Origin: Rhodopseudomonas faecalis
Lineage (GTDB): Bacteria; Pseudomonadota; Alphaproteobacteria; Rhizobiales; Xanthobacteraceae
Assembly: GCF_003217325.1 (NCBI RefSeq)
Contig: NZ_QJTI01000003.1
Span: 1-64,000, forward strand
DNA length: 64,000 nucleotides
Reading direction: 5' to 3'
How positions within the stretch are numbered: the first letter of the stretch is position 1; each line of letters starts with the position of its first letter. This document shows positions 38,772 through 46,521 of the stretch, piece by piece. Position numbers and translations under genes: made by a program. The notes under the pieces were generated by a model, which worked only from the letters and a program-made list of their open reading frames with translations, was not told the DNA's origin and searched no databases.

Positions 38772-39416
38772 CTATGTCCTCATTGCCGTGGAACCGCGGG
38801 CTTCATTCCGCGACGCCACGTAGCGTCCTACCAGTTCACTGATCTTCTCTTCGATCGCGGCGCGCTCGAGCACCACGCCGCCATCGGCCCATTCGATCCG
38901 GCAATCGCCATAGGCGATATCGGGCTCGGCCATGATCACCAGCCGGCCTTCATAGCCGTTCTGCCGCGCCAGCCGCTCGATGCTCTCATGGGCACGCTCA
39001 TACATGCCATCGTTGATGCGGATCACGATGTGTGGCGTCGCCACCAACTGCCGGAAGCAGTCGCTGACCAGCGCATTGATCTCGACCAGCGGCTGGCTCG
39101 CCATCAGTTCAGTGCACAGCTTGCGCGCCACCGCCACCGCCACTTCCACCGCCTCGGTTTCCATCCGCGCCTCGACGCTGGAAAAGCCGGTAGCAATGGT
39201 GCGGATCGAGCCGCCGATCTGTTCGAGTGCCATCGCGACGCGGCGGTCGCTCTCGGCCTTCGCCTCGTTCTGGCCGGCCTGGAAGCCGAGCTGATAACCG
39301 CGCTGTTCGGCAGCCGCGACTTGCGCGGCGATTTCGTCGGCGCTCGGCGCCTTCTCGCGGCCCTGCTCCGGCGCGCCGAAATCGAGATCGAACAGGAATT
39401 TTGCCGGGGCCGCCAT
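38772..39416 (-). CDS. fliH: Flagellar assembly protein FliH (FlbE-type)
   Basis: A 214-residue cytoplasmic regulator of the FliI export ATPase. Alignment is by position and form: Ala/Glu-rich helix with GYQLGFQAGQNEAKAESDRRVA (GxxxG-like repeats at 40-61), then the C-terminal FliH/V-ATPase-E-like part (VEVAVAVARKLCTELM, IRINDGMYERAHESIERLA, EPDIAYGDCRIEWADGGVV). The place between fliG and fliN equals Caulobacter flbE. It overlaps fliG by 1 bp. Confidence 0.85.
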   Translation of the reverse strand: MAAPAKFLFDLDFGAPEQGREKAPSADEIAAQVAAAEQRGYQLGFQAGQNEAKAESDRRVAMALEQIGGSIRTIATGFSSVEARMETEAVEVAVAVARKLCTELMASQPLVEINALVSDCFRQLVATPHIVIRINDGMYERAHESIERLARQNGYEGRLVIMAEPDIAYGDCRIEWADGGVVLERAAIEEKISELVGRYVASRNEARGSTAMRT

Positions 39417-40504
39417 CAGTACACCAGCTCATCGTCGGCGCGGTTCTTGGTGAGCACGATCTCACCCTTGGCCGCGAGATCCTTGGCGAGGTTGACGAGC
39501 AACGCCTGCGCTTCGTCGACATCGCGCAGCCGCACCGGGCCGAGCGCGGCCATGTCGTCGAGCAGCATCTTGCCGGCGCGCTGCGACATGTTACCGAGGA
39601 AGAACGAGCGCACATCCTCGTTGGCGCTCTTGAGCGCGATCGCCAGCTTGTCCTTGTCGATGTTGCGCATCAGGGTCTGCGCCGAGCCGGCGTCGAGCTT
39701 AACCAGATCGTCGAAGGTGAACATCAGCGCCTTGATGCGCTCGGCGGATTCGCGGTTGTCCTCTTCCAGCGCGGTGATGAAGCGCGCTTCGGTCTGGCGG
39801 TCGAAATTGTTGAAGATTTCCGCCATCACTTCGTGCGCGTCGCGGCGCCGGGTCTGCGACAGGTTCGACATGAATTCGACGCGCAGCGTCTTCTCGACGC
39901 TTTCGATCACGTCCTTCTGCACCGCTTCCATGCGCAGCATGCGGCCAACCACGTCGAGCGCCATATCGTCCGGCAAGATCGCCAGCACGCGCGCGGCATG
40001 TTCCGGCTTGAGCTTCGACAGCACCACCGCGGCGGTCTGCGGATATTCGTTCTTCAGATAGGTGGCAAGCACCTCCTCCTGCACGTTGGAGAGCTTTTCC
40101 CACATGTTGCGGCCGGCCGGGCCACGGATTTCTTCCATGATGCCGGACACGCGATCGGCCGGCAGATACTTCTGCAGCAGCCGTTCGGTGGCGTCGTAAT
40201 TGCCCATCAGCGCGCCGGACGCCGACATCCGCGACACGAATTCCAGCATTAGGTCTTCGACCACTTCCGGCTCGACCGTGCCGAGCGACGACATCACCGC
40301 CGACAATTCGCGCACTTCCTCGTCGTCGAGCAGCGCCCACACTTTGCCGCCATACTGCTCGCCGAGCGCCAGCATCAGCATCGCCGCGCGCTTTGGCCCG
40401 CTCAGCGGCTTGGTCGGCTGACGGTTGCCCTGCCGCATCGCCAGGTTGGCGACAACGCTGGCGATGTCATTGTTGTTGGCATCATTGGGCTGCGGGGTGC
40501 TCAT
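39416..40504 (-). CDS. fliG: Flagellar motor switch protein FliG
   Basis: A 362-residue C-ring protein that couples rotor to stator. Domains N ([36 protein letters not shown]-type, about 28-70), middle with the NYPQTAA-like [22 protein letters not shown] (about 165-187), and C with charged motor helix [35 protein letters not shown]-type (about 285-320). Six bp from fliF. Confidence 0.95.
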   Translation of the reverse strand: MSTPQPNDANNNDIASVVANLAMRQGNRQPTKPLSGPKRAAMLMLALGEQYGGKVWALLDDEEVRELSAVMSSLGTVEPEVVEDLMLEFVSRMSASGALMGNYDATERLLQKYLPADRVSGIMEEIRGPAGRNMWEKLSNVQEEVLATYLKNEYPQTAAVVLSKLKPEHAARVLAILPDDMALDVVGRMLRMEAVQKDVIESVEKTLRVEFMSNLSQTRRRDAHEVMAEIFNNFDRQTEARFITALEEDNRESAERIKALMFTFDDLVKLDAGSAQTLMRNIDKDKLAIALKSANEDVRSFFLGNMSQRAGKMLLDDMAALGPVRLRDVDEAQALLVNLAKDLAAKGEIVLTKNRADDELVY

Positions 40505-40510
40505 GACGAA

Positions 40511-42118
40511 TTACGCGGGTTCCTGAAGCCATTGACGAATGATAGCGACGGTCTCGTTGGGGTTGCGTTCGGCGAGTTCGCCGACCCGGTGCACGGTCTG
40601 GGCGTGTACCTGTCCCTGAACCTGAGCGATATCGACCATGCTCTGCTGCGGCACCGCCAGCGGCTGGCCATCAGCGCCGATCGCCGGCGCGCTACCGTCG
40701 GTCAGCGCCGGCGTTGCGCCTTGCCCCTGCGGATCAGCGGCGAGGATACGGCGCACCAAGGGCCGCACCACCATGAAGATCACCAGCAGACCGAGCAGCA
40801 TCATCACGCCGAGTTCGATCACATACATCACGTCGTCCTTGGTGAACTTCAGCATGCCCATGAAGCCTGCCGGTTCATTGATGGGCGCCACCGCGGGACC
40901 TTCCGCGAAGCGCAGGTTGACGACTTCCACCTGGTCACCGCGCTTTTGATCGAAGCCGATCGCCGAGCGCACCAGGGCTGCAATCCGATCCAGTTCTTCC
41001 TTGCCGCGCGCCTGATAGACCAGTTCACCCTTGTCGTTCTTCGCGTAGATGCCGTCGACCAGCACCGCGACGGAGATGCGGTTGACACGACCCACTTCGG
41101 TGACCTCGGTCTTGGTCACCCGCGAGATTTCGTAGTTGTTCGTCTCTTCCGACTTCTTGCTCTGATCGCGCGCGGTGGCGGTGCCGCCGCCTTGCGCACC
41201 CGGCAGTTCGTTGTTGACGGTGACCTGACCGTCGGTCGGATTGAGCGTCTGCGCCGATTCTTCACGCGACTGGCTCGAGCGCAGCACCCGGCCCTCGGGG
41301 TCGAACTTGTCCGAGGTCTGGGTAATCTTGTTGTAGTCGAAGTCGGCGGTGAGCTGGACGCGGGCCCGGCCGTTGCCGACCACAGACGATACGATCGCCT
41401 CGACCTGGTTACGCATCCGTTTCTCGAAAGCCGCACGGCGCTCGTCGCCGGTCACACCTTCGAGGGAATCGCCGGCCGAGCCGTCGGCGAGAAGCTGACC
41501 GGCTTCATCGACGATCGAGACGCGCTGCGGCTTGAGGCCATTGACCGCGGACGACACCAGATGGCGGATCGCGCGCACCTGCTGCGGCTCGAGCGCGCCG
41601 CGCACCCGCAGCACGATCGAGGCCGACGGCTCCGGCACTTCGCGCGAGAACAGCGGCCGTTCCGGCAGCACCAGATGGACGCGCGCCGCCTGAATGCGGT
41701 CGATCGCGCGGATGGTGCGCGCCAGTTCGCCTTCCAGCGCGCGCAGATGGTTGATGTTCTGCACAAAACTGGTCGAGCCGAGCGCTTCCGACTTGTCGAA
41801 GATCTCGTAGCCGACGCCGCCGCCCTTGGGCAGGCCGGCTTCGGCCAGCTTCATGCGCAGCCGGGTGACCTTGTCCTTCGGGACCATGATGATGGCCCCT
41901 TCATTGCGGATTTCGAACGGAATGCCCTGCCGTTCGAGGTCTTTGATGATGCCGGAGGAGTCTTCAACGCTGAGGTCGGTGAACAGCGTGGTCATCTGCG
42001 GCGCAGTGACGCGCAGGATAATGAACGCGAAAAAGCCGATCAGCGCGGCCGTGACGGCGACCATGGCCGTCAGCCGGGCGGCGCCCAGACCCTTCAGGAA
42101 ATTCAACAGACCTTGCAA
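40511..42118 (-). CDS. fliF: Flagellar MS-ring protein FliF
   Basis: A 535-residue inner-membrane ring protein. First span about 18-38 (TAMVAVTAALIGFFAFIILR), periplasmic secretin/T3SS-like ring-building motifs (about 45-215, ARVHLVLPERPLFSREVPEPSASIVLR), long periplasmic region with NYEISRVTKTEVTEVG near 330, second span at about 440-460, and the C-terminal FliG-binding tail ending in ETVAIIRQWL. First gene of fliF-G-H-N-flbD. Confidence 0.96.
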   Translation of the reverse strand: MQGLLNFLKGLGAARLTAMVAVTAALIGFFAFIILRVTAPQMTTLFTDLSVEDSSGIIKDLERQGIPFEIRNEGAIIMVPKDKVTRLRMKLAEAGLPKGGGVGYEIFDKSEALGSTSFVQNINHLRALEGELARTIRAIDRIQAARVHLVLPERPLFSREVPEPSASIVLRVRGALEPQQVRAIRHLVSSAVNGLKPQRVSIVDEAGQLLADGSAGDSLEGVTGDERRAAFEKRMRNQVEAIVSSVVGNGRARVQLTADFDYNKITQTSDKFDPEGRVLRSSQSREESAQTLNPTDGQVTVNNELPGAQGGGTATARDQSKKSEETNNYEISRVTKTEVTEVGRVNRISVAVLVDGIYAKNDKGELVYQARGKEELDRIAALVRSAIGFDQKRGDQVEVVNLRFAEGPAVAPINEPAGFMGMLKFTKDDVMYVIELGVMMLLGLLVIFMVVRPLVRRILAADPQGQGATPALTDGSAPAIGADGQPLAVPQQSMVDIAQVQGQVHAQTVHRVGELAERNPNETVAIIRQWLQEPA

Positions 42119-42190
42119 CGCACCAGCCCCTTGGATTCGGCACGCCAGACCGACTAGGCAAATATTGCCTATAGGATGGTTTCGATATGG

Positions 42191-42205
42191 TTAACGACCC
42201 TTAAC
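42191..42205. promoter_or_regulatory. CtrA-like box upstream of fliF
   Basis: TTAACGACCCTTAAC, 73 bp before the fliF start: two TTAAC half-sites as in the CtrA box, but with six bases between the TTAA cores where seven is the consensus. CtrA activation of the fliF operon is known in Caulobacter, so the position fits; binding is inferred. Confidence 0.45.
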
Positions 42206-42220
42206 CTCGGTGAACAAAAC

Positions 42221-42267
42221 GCCAAACGCCGGCCAACCACCTCCGCTGAGGGAGGGGGTGACCGGCG
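42221..42267 (-). terminator. Hairpin between sciP and fliF
   Basis: On the minus strand CGCCGG ... CCCTCC-CTCAGC-GGAGG ... CCGGCG, a 41-base imperfect hairpin, is followed by TTTGGCGTTTTG. It lies between the sciP stop and the fliF promoter region and may end the sciP transcript. Confidence 0.45.
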
Positions 42268-42307
42268 CCTAACGATTGAATTGTAAAGAAAAAGAAGCCG
42301 AAGCTGC

Positions 42308-42583
42308 TTACTGGCGGTACTGCTGAATCCGTGTCGTGCGCAGACCGGCCAGACCATGCTGGTCGATCGAGAACTGCCAAGACAGGAACTCGTCCACCGT
42401 CAGCGTGTAACGGCTGCACGCTTCTTCAAGCGACAGCAGGCCACCGCGCACCGCAGCCACCACTTCAGCCTTACGGCGGATGACCCACCGTTTGGTTCCA
42501 GGGGCCGGCAAATCCGCAATGGTTAACGGACTTCCGTCGGGCCCGATGACATACTTGACCCTCGGGCGATGGGGTTCTGTCAT
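42308..42583 (-). CDS. sciP: CtrA inhibitor SciP (DUF1153)
   Basis: A 91-residue DUF1153 protein. SciP binds CtrA and stops it from activating target promoters during the cell cycle. Nearly all of the family core is there: PRVKYVIGPDGSPLTIADLP, then TKRWVIRRKAEVVAAVRGGLLSLEEACSRYTLTVDEFLSWQ. The ATG at 42583 starts the family (MTEPHRPRV); an upstream start would add eight residues. Its place just before the fliF operon is a common arrangement in alphaproteobacteria. Confidence 0.92.
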   Translation of the reverse strand: MTEPHRPRVKYVIGPDGSPLTIADLPAPGTKRWVIRRKAEVVAAVRGGLLSLEEACSRYTLTVDEFLSWQFSIDQHGLAGLRTTRIQQYRQ

Positions 42584-42849
42584 GGCGTACTCGCAACTCT
42601 CAAACACTCAACAGTGCAAGCAACTTAGCGGGACCGGCTTAAAATTTAACTAAGCGCCGTGTGACGATTTGCATTGAATTTCAGCCACCTGCGCATGATT
42701 TCTGAAACGGTTTGTTAATCTTGAAGGGGGCCGACCCCATGCGGAATTCGCATCCTTCCGTTCGTCAGGCGAACGGATCAGGAACCCGAGTCAGATCGTC
42801 AGGCGAACAGGTGGAATGACTGCCTTCGAATACCACCCAGCACGATCGG
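42584..42849. other. sciP upstream region
   Basis: About 266 bp between the sciP start and the tonB stop. It includes AT-rich DNA (about 42638-42655, with imperfect GCTTA / TAAGC arms) that probably carries the sciP promoter. I saw no CtrA box with proper spacing and no gene. Confidence 0.4.
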
Positions 42850-43653
42850 TCAGCGCGCCGAGGAAAACCGCACCGGAACGGTAAAAGATAACGATCCTTG
42901 CGGCATTTCCGGCGGAAACGCCGGCAGCGGCTGGGCGCGCCGGATCATGGCCAGCGTTTCGGCGTCCAGCGCCGAGTTGCCGGAGGAATGCGCCAGGCTG
43001 GCGCGCAGCACCTGGCCATGGCGGCCGACGGTGAAACTCAGCATCGAGGTACCGTTAGCGCCATTGGCCTCGGCCGGATAACGCTTGTAGCGCTGCAAAT
43101 GGGCGGCGAGCCGGTCGCGATAGCTCGGCAACGCCGCGGCGGCGACCTCGCCGGCGGTCGCGGCGGCAGCGCGTCCGACCCGATCGGAGGCCGGTGGCGC
43201 GCTGGTGTGCGGCGCGGCGGCCTCGGCTTGTTTGCGCGGCGGTTTCTTGACCGGTTTGGCGGGTTCGGGCGGCTTGGCTTGCGGCTCTGGCTTGGCCTGC
43301 GGCTTGGGCTCCGGCGGCGCCGCCACGGCCGCGGTGTGCTGCGGCGGGGTCGGCGGCACCTGCTCGGGCTGCTTGACCTGTTGCTGCGGTGGCGGCGGCG
43401 GCTCCGCGGCCTCGGCCTGCTGCATCTCCGGCCCGGGCGCGATATCCGGCGATTTCGCAGAAGGCGCGGCGTGGCTCGGCGCCATATCGACCATGATCGC
43501 CGGCATCGCGGTGCCGGGCGGCGGCGCCTGATTGTACCAGGCCATGCCGGCGCCGATCAGCGCGGCATGGGCCGCCACCACCGCCGCAGCCGAGAGCGTC
43601 CAGCGCCGCACGCCGGCCGCATCCTCCGCCGCATGCAGCGCCAGCATGGTCAT
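42850..43653 (-). CDS. tonB: TonB-family energy transducer
   Basis: A 267-residue TonB. N-terminal membrane anchor (about 19-40), Pro-rich periplasmic spacer (PPPPPQQQVKQPEQVPPTPP and lysine-proline repeats), and the C-terminal TonB domain at about 180-267 with YRDRLAAHLQRYKRYPAEANGAN and the GTSMLSFTVGRHGQV strand pair. It couples proton force from ExbB/ExbD to outer-membrane receptors. Overlaps exbD by 4 bp. No TonB-dependent receptor or Fur box was seen near it. Confidence 0.88.
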   Translation of the reverse strand: MTMLALHAAEDAAGVRRWTLSAAAVVAAHAALIGAGMAWYNQAPPPGTAMPAIMVDMAPSHAAPSAKSPDIAPGPEMQQAEAAEPPPPPQQQVKQPEQVPPTPPQHTAAVAAPPEPKPQAKPEPQAKPPEPAKPVKKPPRKQAEAAAPHTSAPPASDRVGRAAAATAGEVAAAALPSYRDRLAAHLQRYKRYPAEANGANGTSMLSFTVGRHGQVLRASLAHSSGNSALDAETLAMIRRAQPLPAFPPEMPQGSLSFTVPVRFSSAR

Positions 43654-44087
43654 CGGCCATCCAACCCGACCAGCGCGACCTTGAGATAACCGGCGTCGCG
43701 CAACTGGCTCAACAAATCCATCAGCGCGCCGTAATTGACACTCTTGTCGGCGCGCAGAAACACCCGCTCGTCCTTGTTGTGGTTGCTGGCGGCATCGAGC
43801 GTGGCGACCAGATTGTCGCGCGCGATCAGCTGTTCACCGACCGCGACGGACAGATCGGGCTTGAGCGTCACGAACACTGGCTTGTCCGGCCGCGGCTGCG
43901 GCTGCACGGTGCTCGCCGGCAGCTCGACGCCGACATCGACGGTGGCGAGCGGCGCCGCCACCATGAAGATGATCAGCAGCACCAGCATCACGTCGATGAA
44001 CGGCGTGACGTTGATCTCGTGAGCCTCGACCAGATCGTCGTCCTCGCCGAGCCGCCCCCGGCCTCCGAGCCGCACACCCATGACCAA
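43650..44087 (-). CDS. exbD: Biopolymer transport protein ExbD
   Basis: A 145-residue ExbD. One N-terminal span at about 28-48 with the essential Asp in INVTPFIDVMLVLLIIFM, then a periplasmic domain with KPVFVTLKPD. Full length and standard. Abuts exbB (no gap) and overlaps tonB by 4 bp, giving the unit exbB-exbD-tonB. Confidence 0.92.
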   Translation of the reverse strand: MVMGVRLGGRGRLGEDDDLVEAHEINVTPFIDVMLVLLIIFMVAAPLATVDVGVELPASTVQPQPRPDKPVFVTLKPDLSVAVGEQLIARDNLVATLDAASNHNKDERVFLRADKSVNYGALMDLLSQLRDAGYLKVALVGLDGR

Positions 44088-44912
44088 CTACCCTGCCCGG
44101 CCGAACGCCACGGCGGGCCGACCCTTGCTGCGGCTGAGCAGCAGCAGCAACTGCGCCGAGGCATCGCCAAGCAGCGCGCGATAGCCGGTGATCACCCGCG
44201 CCAGATGATTATAGATCACCACCGCCGGGATCGCCGCCACCAGCCCGAGCGCGGTGGCGAGCAGCGCTTCGGCAATGCCGGGCGCCACCACCGCGAGATT
44301 GGTGGTGTGAGCCTGCGAAATGCCGATGAAGGCATTCATGATGCCCCACACCGTGCCGAACAGGCCGACGAACGGCGCCACCGCACCGACCGTGGCGAGA
44401 ATGCCGGTGCCCTGACCGACCCGGCGCGCCATCGCCGCTTCGACCCGCTCCAGCCGCAACGCGATCCGTTCCTTGAAATCGCTATCCCAGGACGCGCCGG
44501 GCAACGACGCCTCATGGGCGGCGGCCTGCACCAGCCGCGCCACCGCATCGCTGGCCTCGCCGCAATCGCGCGCCAATTCGGCGAGCGAGGCGCCGCCTTC
44601 CAGCGCGGCCATGCGCTCGCGCGCCTGCGCGGTGGCCTGACGCAATTCCACGGTCTTGGCGAGCCACACCGTCCAGGTGGCGAGCGACGCCAGCGCCAGC
44701 CCGATCATCACCGTCTGCACCACCACATCGGCATGGGTGAACATGCCCCAGGGCGACAGGTTACGCGGCAGCATCGCGCTATCCGCACTGGCTAGCGCCA
44801 TGGAAGGCGCCACCGTGAGCATGGCAGCAATCGCAACGCCGCACTGCAACATCAGAGCCCGACCTGCTTGAACACGCCGACGGTCACGAAGGAAGTTTTG
44901 AACAATTCTCAT
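44088..44912 (-). CDS. exbB: Biopolymer transport protein ExbB
   Basis: A 274-residue MotA/TolQ/ExbB channel protein, N-terminally extended with a signal-like segment as in the long Rhizobiales ExbB. The family core has [24 protein letters not shown] (about 165-188) and [24 protein letters not shown] (about 203-226). Start not sure: ATG 44912 gives MRIVQNFLR; 44852 (MLQCGVAI) would begin right at the hydrophobic segment. First gene of exbB-exbD-tonB. Confidence 0.88.
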   Translation of the reverse strand: MRIVQNFLRDRRRVQAGRALMLQCGVAIAAMLTVAPSMALASADSAMLPRNLSPWGMFTHADVVVQTVMIGLALASLATWTVWLAKTVELRQATAQARERMAALEGGASLAELARDCGEASDAVARLVQAAAHEASLPGASWDSDFKERIALRLERVEAAMARRVGQGTGILATVGAVAPFVGLFGTVWGIMNAFIGISQAHTTNLAVVAPGIAEALLATALGLVAAIPAVVIYNHLARVITGYRALLGDASAQLLLLLSRSKGRPAVAFGRAG

Positions 44913-45074
44913 GCGGCGGGTTCCAATCACGCGGCAGGCCAGACAGCTCATTCGTCCGGTTCGGAAATGCAAAGCTCACGCCAGCAAGGCAGGGACGAAC
45001 GGCTTATTCATGTTCATTCCGGACAATGGAACTTCAACTACCGGACGAACCACTTTTCAGGTACACAGTTTCTT

Positions 45075-45440
45075 ATGATCACGCAAACCGGCAGCCCATC
45101 GTCCCCTTCAGCGGACCAGGACCAGCGAACCGACGCGGCAGTGCTGCTGCAATTGGATGCAGCCGCCGTTGCGGTGATCGATGCGTGGGCTGCGAGCCGG
45201 CAACTATCACGATCGGATGCCGTGCACCGCCTGCTGCTGCTCGGGCTCGATAGCGTATCCCCAAGACCGCTGCCACGGGTCAGCACCCTGCGCGCGGTGG
45301 AATTGGCCGCCAGCCAGCTCGGGCCGCTGATCGATCCGCAGGCCAGCTCCGAGGAGCGCGACCGCCGCATCGAACGGCTCACCAAAGGGCCGCCGGAATT
45401 CATCGAAGCCCGCCTCGACCAGCCGAAGCCGAGGCGCTGA
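45075..45440 (+). CDS. Ribbon-helix-helix-like hypothetical protein
   Basis: A 121-residue protein. Residues about 22-58 (AVLLQLDAAAVAVIDAWAASRQLSRSDAVHRLLLLGL) have the beta strand and two helices of an RHH/CopG-type DNA-binding fold; the rest is helical and charged. The ATG at 45075 was chosen because that start gives a compact fold; the frame is open upstream to 44868 but overlaps exbB on the other strand. It is divergent from exbB, so it could regulate that operon; this is inference only. Confidence 0.5.
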   Translation: MITQTGSPSSPSADQDQRTDAAVLLQLDAAAVAVIDAWAASRQLSRSDAVHRLLLLGLDSVSPRPLPRVSTLRAVELAASQLGPLIDPQASSEERDRRIERLTKGPPEFIEARLDQPKPRR

Positions 45441-45513
45441 GCGCAGGCCGGTACGCCGCGCCAGCGCCCAGTGGAGCAAGCGGGCGTCTCGCCGCTTATT
45501 CTAGCCGCTTGCT

Positions 45514-46425
45514 CTAGCTTGGTGCCGCGTCTTTGACCGGCACCACCAGCACGTCGTTATGCACACAGCGCAGCACCTCTTCCGCCACACTGCTGAGCAA
45601 CAGCCGGACCACGCCGCGCCGGCCGTGGGTGCCGATCACCACCAAATCCGGCCGGGTGGTGGTGACGACGTCGATGATTGTCTCCGCCACCGCCGATCCT
45701 TCCCTGACCAGCGAGGTACGATCGATATCGCCGAGATCGACGGTCTTCATGAACACCGCCAGATCGCGTGCCGCCTCCGTCAGTGCATCGCCCAGATATG
45801 CGTTGCGCCGACTCGGCCGCACGCCCGCGTAATTCAGCATGCCGGCCGCCGCGGCGTCGTAGACATGCAGCACGGTCAGCCGCTTCGGCGGCAACAACCC
45901 GAGCCGGCGCGCGGTCGTAAGCGCCTGCGCCGAGCAGTCCGACAATTCCACGGGCGCGAGGCCGCTGGCATAAGGCTCGGCCGGATCGGAATTGGCCATC
46001 AACACCGGGAACGAGCTGTTGCGGATCACCCGCTCGGCGGTGGTGCCGATGAAAATGTCCTTGAGAAAGGCGCGGCGATGGCTGCCGATCACGCATAGAT
46101 CGGCCTGCTGCTGCTCGGCGACCTTGACGATGCCGTCAAAGGCGACGCCGCGCGCCACGATCGGCGTACATTGCAGCCCCGCCAAATAAGCGTGCTCGCG
46201 GATCGCATCGGCGAGCGCCGTTTCAGCCAGTTCGCATTCGCCGTCGACAATGCGCGCCGGCTGATCGTCATCGACCACATGCAGCAGCACCAGCCGCGCG
46301 CCGGCCGCCTTGGCGAGCGCCGCGGCGCGGCGCACCGCGCGATCCGAGCGCGCCGAGAAATCGGTGGCCGCTACCACAACCTGCAGGCCCGACCGTTGCA
46401 TCGCTGAGCCAGGGGGCACGTTCAT
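45514..46425 (-). CDS. Tandem universal stress protein (two UspA domains)
   Basis: A 303-residue protein made of two UspA folds. Domain 1 (about 15-148) begins VVVAATDFSARSDRAVRRAAALA and ends GSHRRAFLKDIFIGTTAERVI; domain 2 (about 160-298) begins LAPVELSDCSAQALTTARRLGL and ends GTHGRRGVVRLLLSSVAEEVLR with the ATP-binding GxxGR(x)9 pattern. A TTG two codons upstream is possible; ATG 46425 is preferred. Role in the stress or anaerobic response, details unknown. Confidence 0.88.
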   Translation of the reverse strand: MNVPPGSAMQRSGLQVVVAATDFSARSDRAVRRAAALAKAAGARLVLLHVVDDDQPARIVDGECELAETALADAIREHAYLAGLQCTPIVARGVAFDGIVKVAEQQQADLCVIGSHRRAFLKDIFIGTTAERVIRNSSFPVLMANSDPAEPYASGLAPVELSDCSAQALTTARRLGLLPPKRLTVLHVYDAAAAGMLNYAGVRPSRRNAYLGDALTEAARDLAVFMKTVDLGDIDRTSLVREGSAVAETIIDVVTTTRPDLVVIGTHGRRGVVRLLLSSVAEEVLRCVHNDVLVVPVKDAAPS

Positions 46426-46521
46426 CGTCAACCTCGTATTTTCTTATCGTGCGATCGTGGCATGATTGGACCAGCGGAACGCATCAGGTGCAAGCAAATG
46501 CGCCCCGCTCTGCGCCTTGTG

